From NCBI GenBank assembly GCA_018658605.1, contig JABHUV010000307.1, forward strand, positions 1 to 7,202: a stretch of 7,202 nt of DNA. Reading direction: 5' to 3'. The notes beneath the pieces were generated by a model that was not told where the DNA came from, ran no database searches, and worked only from the letters and a program-made list of their open reading frames with translations. Position numbers and translations under genes: made by a program. Below, piece by piece: positions 6,750 to 7,202 of the stretch. Positions within the stretch are counted from its first letter, which is position 1. The number at the start of each line of letters is the position of its first letter. This stretch comes from Planctomycetaceae bacterium (lineage in GTDB: Bacteria; Planctomycetota; Planctomycetia; Pirellulales; Pirellulaceae).

Positions 6750-7202
6750 TTTCACGAGGGACTTCGCCACCGGGAACGATATGCGTCGGACGACCTCGCA
6801 GATCGTTAATCGTATCGGTGGGTTTCAGACCCAAGCAATGGTAGATGATCGCATTGAAATCAGCTGGCTTTACAGGTCGTGACTTGGGATGTTCAGCCTT
6901 GGAGTTCGTGCTGCCGATTACTTGGCCATGTCGGTAGCCACCGCCGGCAAACAAAATACTTTGCGCACCAGGCCAGTGGTCCCGACCATTGTTCGCATTA
7001 ATTTTTGGCGTTCGCCCGAATTCGCCAGCGGTGACTACTAGCGTATCATCGAGCATCCCCCGGTCGTCCAAATCTTGGATTAACACGCCAACTGCGCGGT
7101 CGTGGTTGACCATTTTACTATCGAGCGCGCTCTTGATATTACTGTGGTTGTCCCAGTAACCAGTGTTGAGCGTGACGAAACGCACACCCGCTTCGACAAA
7201 CC
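6742..7202 (-). CDS. DUF1501 family protein, C-terminal 152 residues (N-terminus beyond window)
   Basis: The minus-strand frame is open to the right edge and ends at TAG 6744-6742. The visible part starts FVEAGVRFVTLNTGYWDNH, so the GTG at 7185 is an internal Val codon and not a start. Conserved DUF1501 landmarks follow in order: WDNH (usually WDTH), LDDRGMLDDTLVVTAGEFGRTP, NGRDHWPGAQSILFAGGGY, GQVIGSTN, KPADFNAIIYHCLGL, and LRGRP with VPGGEVPREML at the end. Complete members are about 420-480 residues and usually carry an N-terminal Tat signal, neither of which can be seen here. The family belongs to the alkaline phosphatase-like fold group, and the His/Asp residues in WDNH, EFGRTP and RDHW are the likely metal or active-site positions. 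Its reaction is unknown. It typically sits beside PSCyt1/DUF1549/DUF1553 genes; a partner could lie to the right, outside the window. Confidence 0.93.
   Translation of the reverse strand, partial: FVEAGVRFVTLNTGYWDNHSNIKSALDSKMVNHDRAVGVLIQDLDDRGMLDDTLVVTAGEFGRTPKINANNGRDHWPGAQSILFAGGGYRHGQVIGSTNSKAEHPKSRPVKPADFNAIIYHCLGLKPTDTINDLRGRPTHIVPGGEVPREML

Noticed and set aside
7183..7185. GTG as a start codon for a 147-residue protein
   Set aside because: The frame continues upstream to the window edge with the conserved DUF1501 sequence FVEAG, so GTG is an internal Val codon.
1..7202. Mobile element, CRISPR array, tRNA or rRNA
   Set aside because: No transposase or integrase frame, no spaced repeats, and no RNA gene signature seen on either strand.
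5245..7202. Sulfatase and DUF1501 as a joint operon or new system
   Set aside because: The genes are convergent and cannot share a transcript; both families are abundant in planctomycetes, so adjacency alone means little.

Overview
The window looks like a chromosomal segment from a planctomycete, most likely a Pirellulaceae-type marine or aquatic lineage. Three of its five genes belong to families that are strongly expanded in that phylum: a secreted PSCyt1/DUF1549/DUF1553 c-type cytochrome protein, an exported type I sulfatase and a DUF1501 protein. The small membrane protein begins with an Asn-Pro-Tyr-Gln tail that I associate with planctomycete membrane proteins. Base composition is moderate, and most genes lack strong Shine-Dalgarno sequences. 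The assignment is an inference from gene content, because there is no rRNA or other marker in the window.

Layout from left to right. (1) Positions 1-2473, minus strand: one uninterrupted reading frame of 824 codons that runs off the left edge. It encodes a diheme-motif planctomycete cytochrome protein that lacks only its C-terminal end. (2) 2474-2656: a divergent AT-rich intergenic region holding a weak hairpin followed by a T-run just upstream of the next gene. (3) 2657-4462, plus strand: a complete Uup-type ABC-F ATPase. (4) 4463-4518: a convergent gap with a possible hairpin and a 12-bp palindrome. (5) 4519-5124, minus strand: a four-helix membrane protein of unknown function. (6) 5125-5244: a divergent gap with a nested dyad that may be an operator. 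(7) 5245-6702, plus strand: an exported sulfatase. (8) 6703-6741: a short convergent gap. (9) 6742-7202, minus strand: the C-terminal 152 residues of a DUF1501 protein that runs off the right edge.

The five genes alternate strand at every junction, so no two of them share an operon here. The cytochrome, sulfatase and DUF1501 proteins are plausibly exported. They fit the planctomycete pattern of degrading sulfated polysaccharides plus a poorly understood secreted cytochrome/DUF1501 system. Uup is cytoplasmic and unrelated in function.

I see no mobile element, CRISPR array, tRNA, rRNA or clear sign of horizontal transfer. I did not find a convincing new multi-gene system. The least understood items are the PSCyt1/DUF1553 protein with its central domain, the DUF1501 protein and the small membrane protein.
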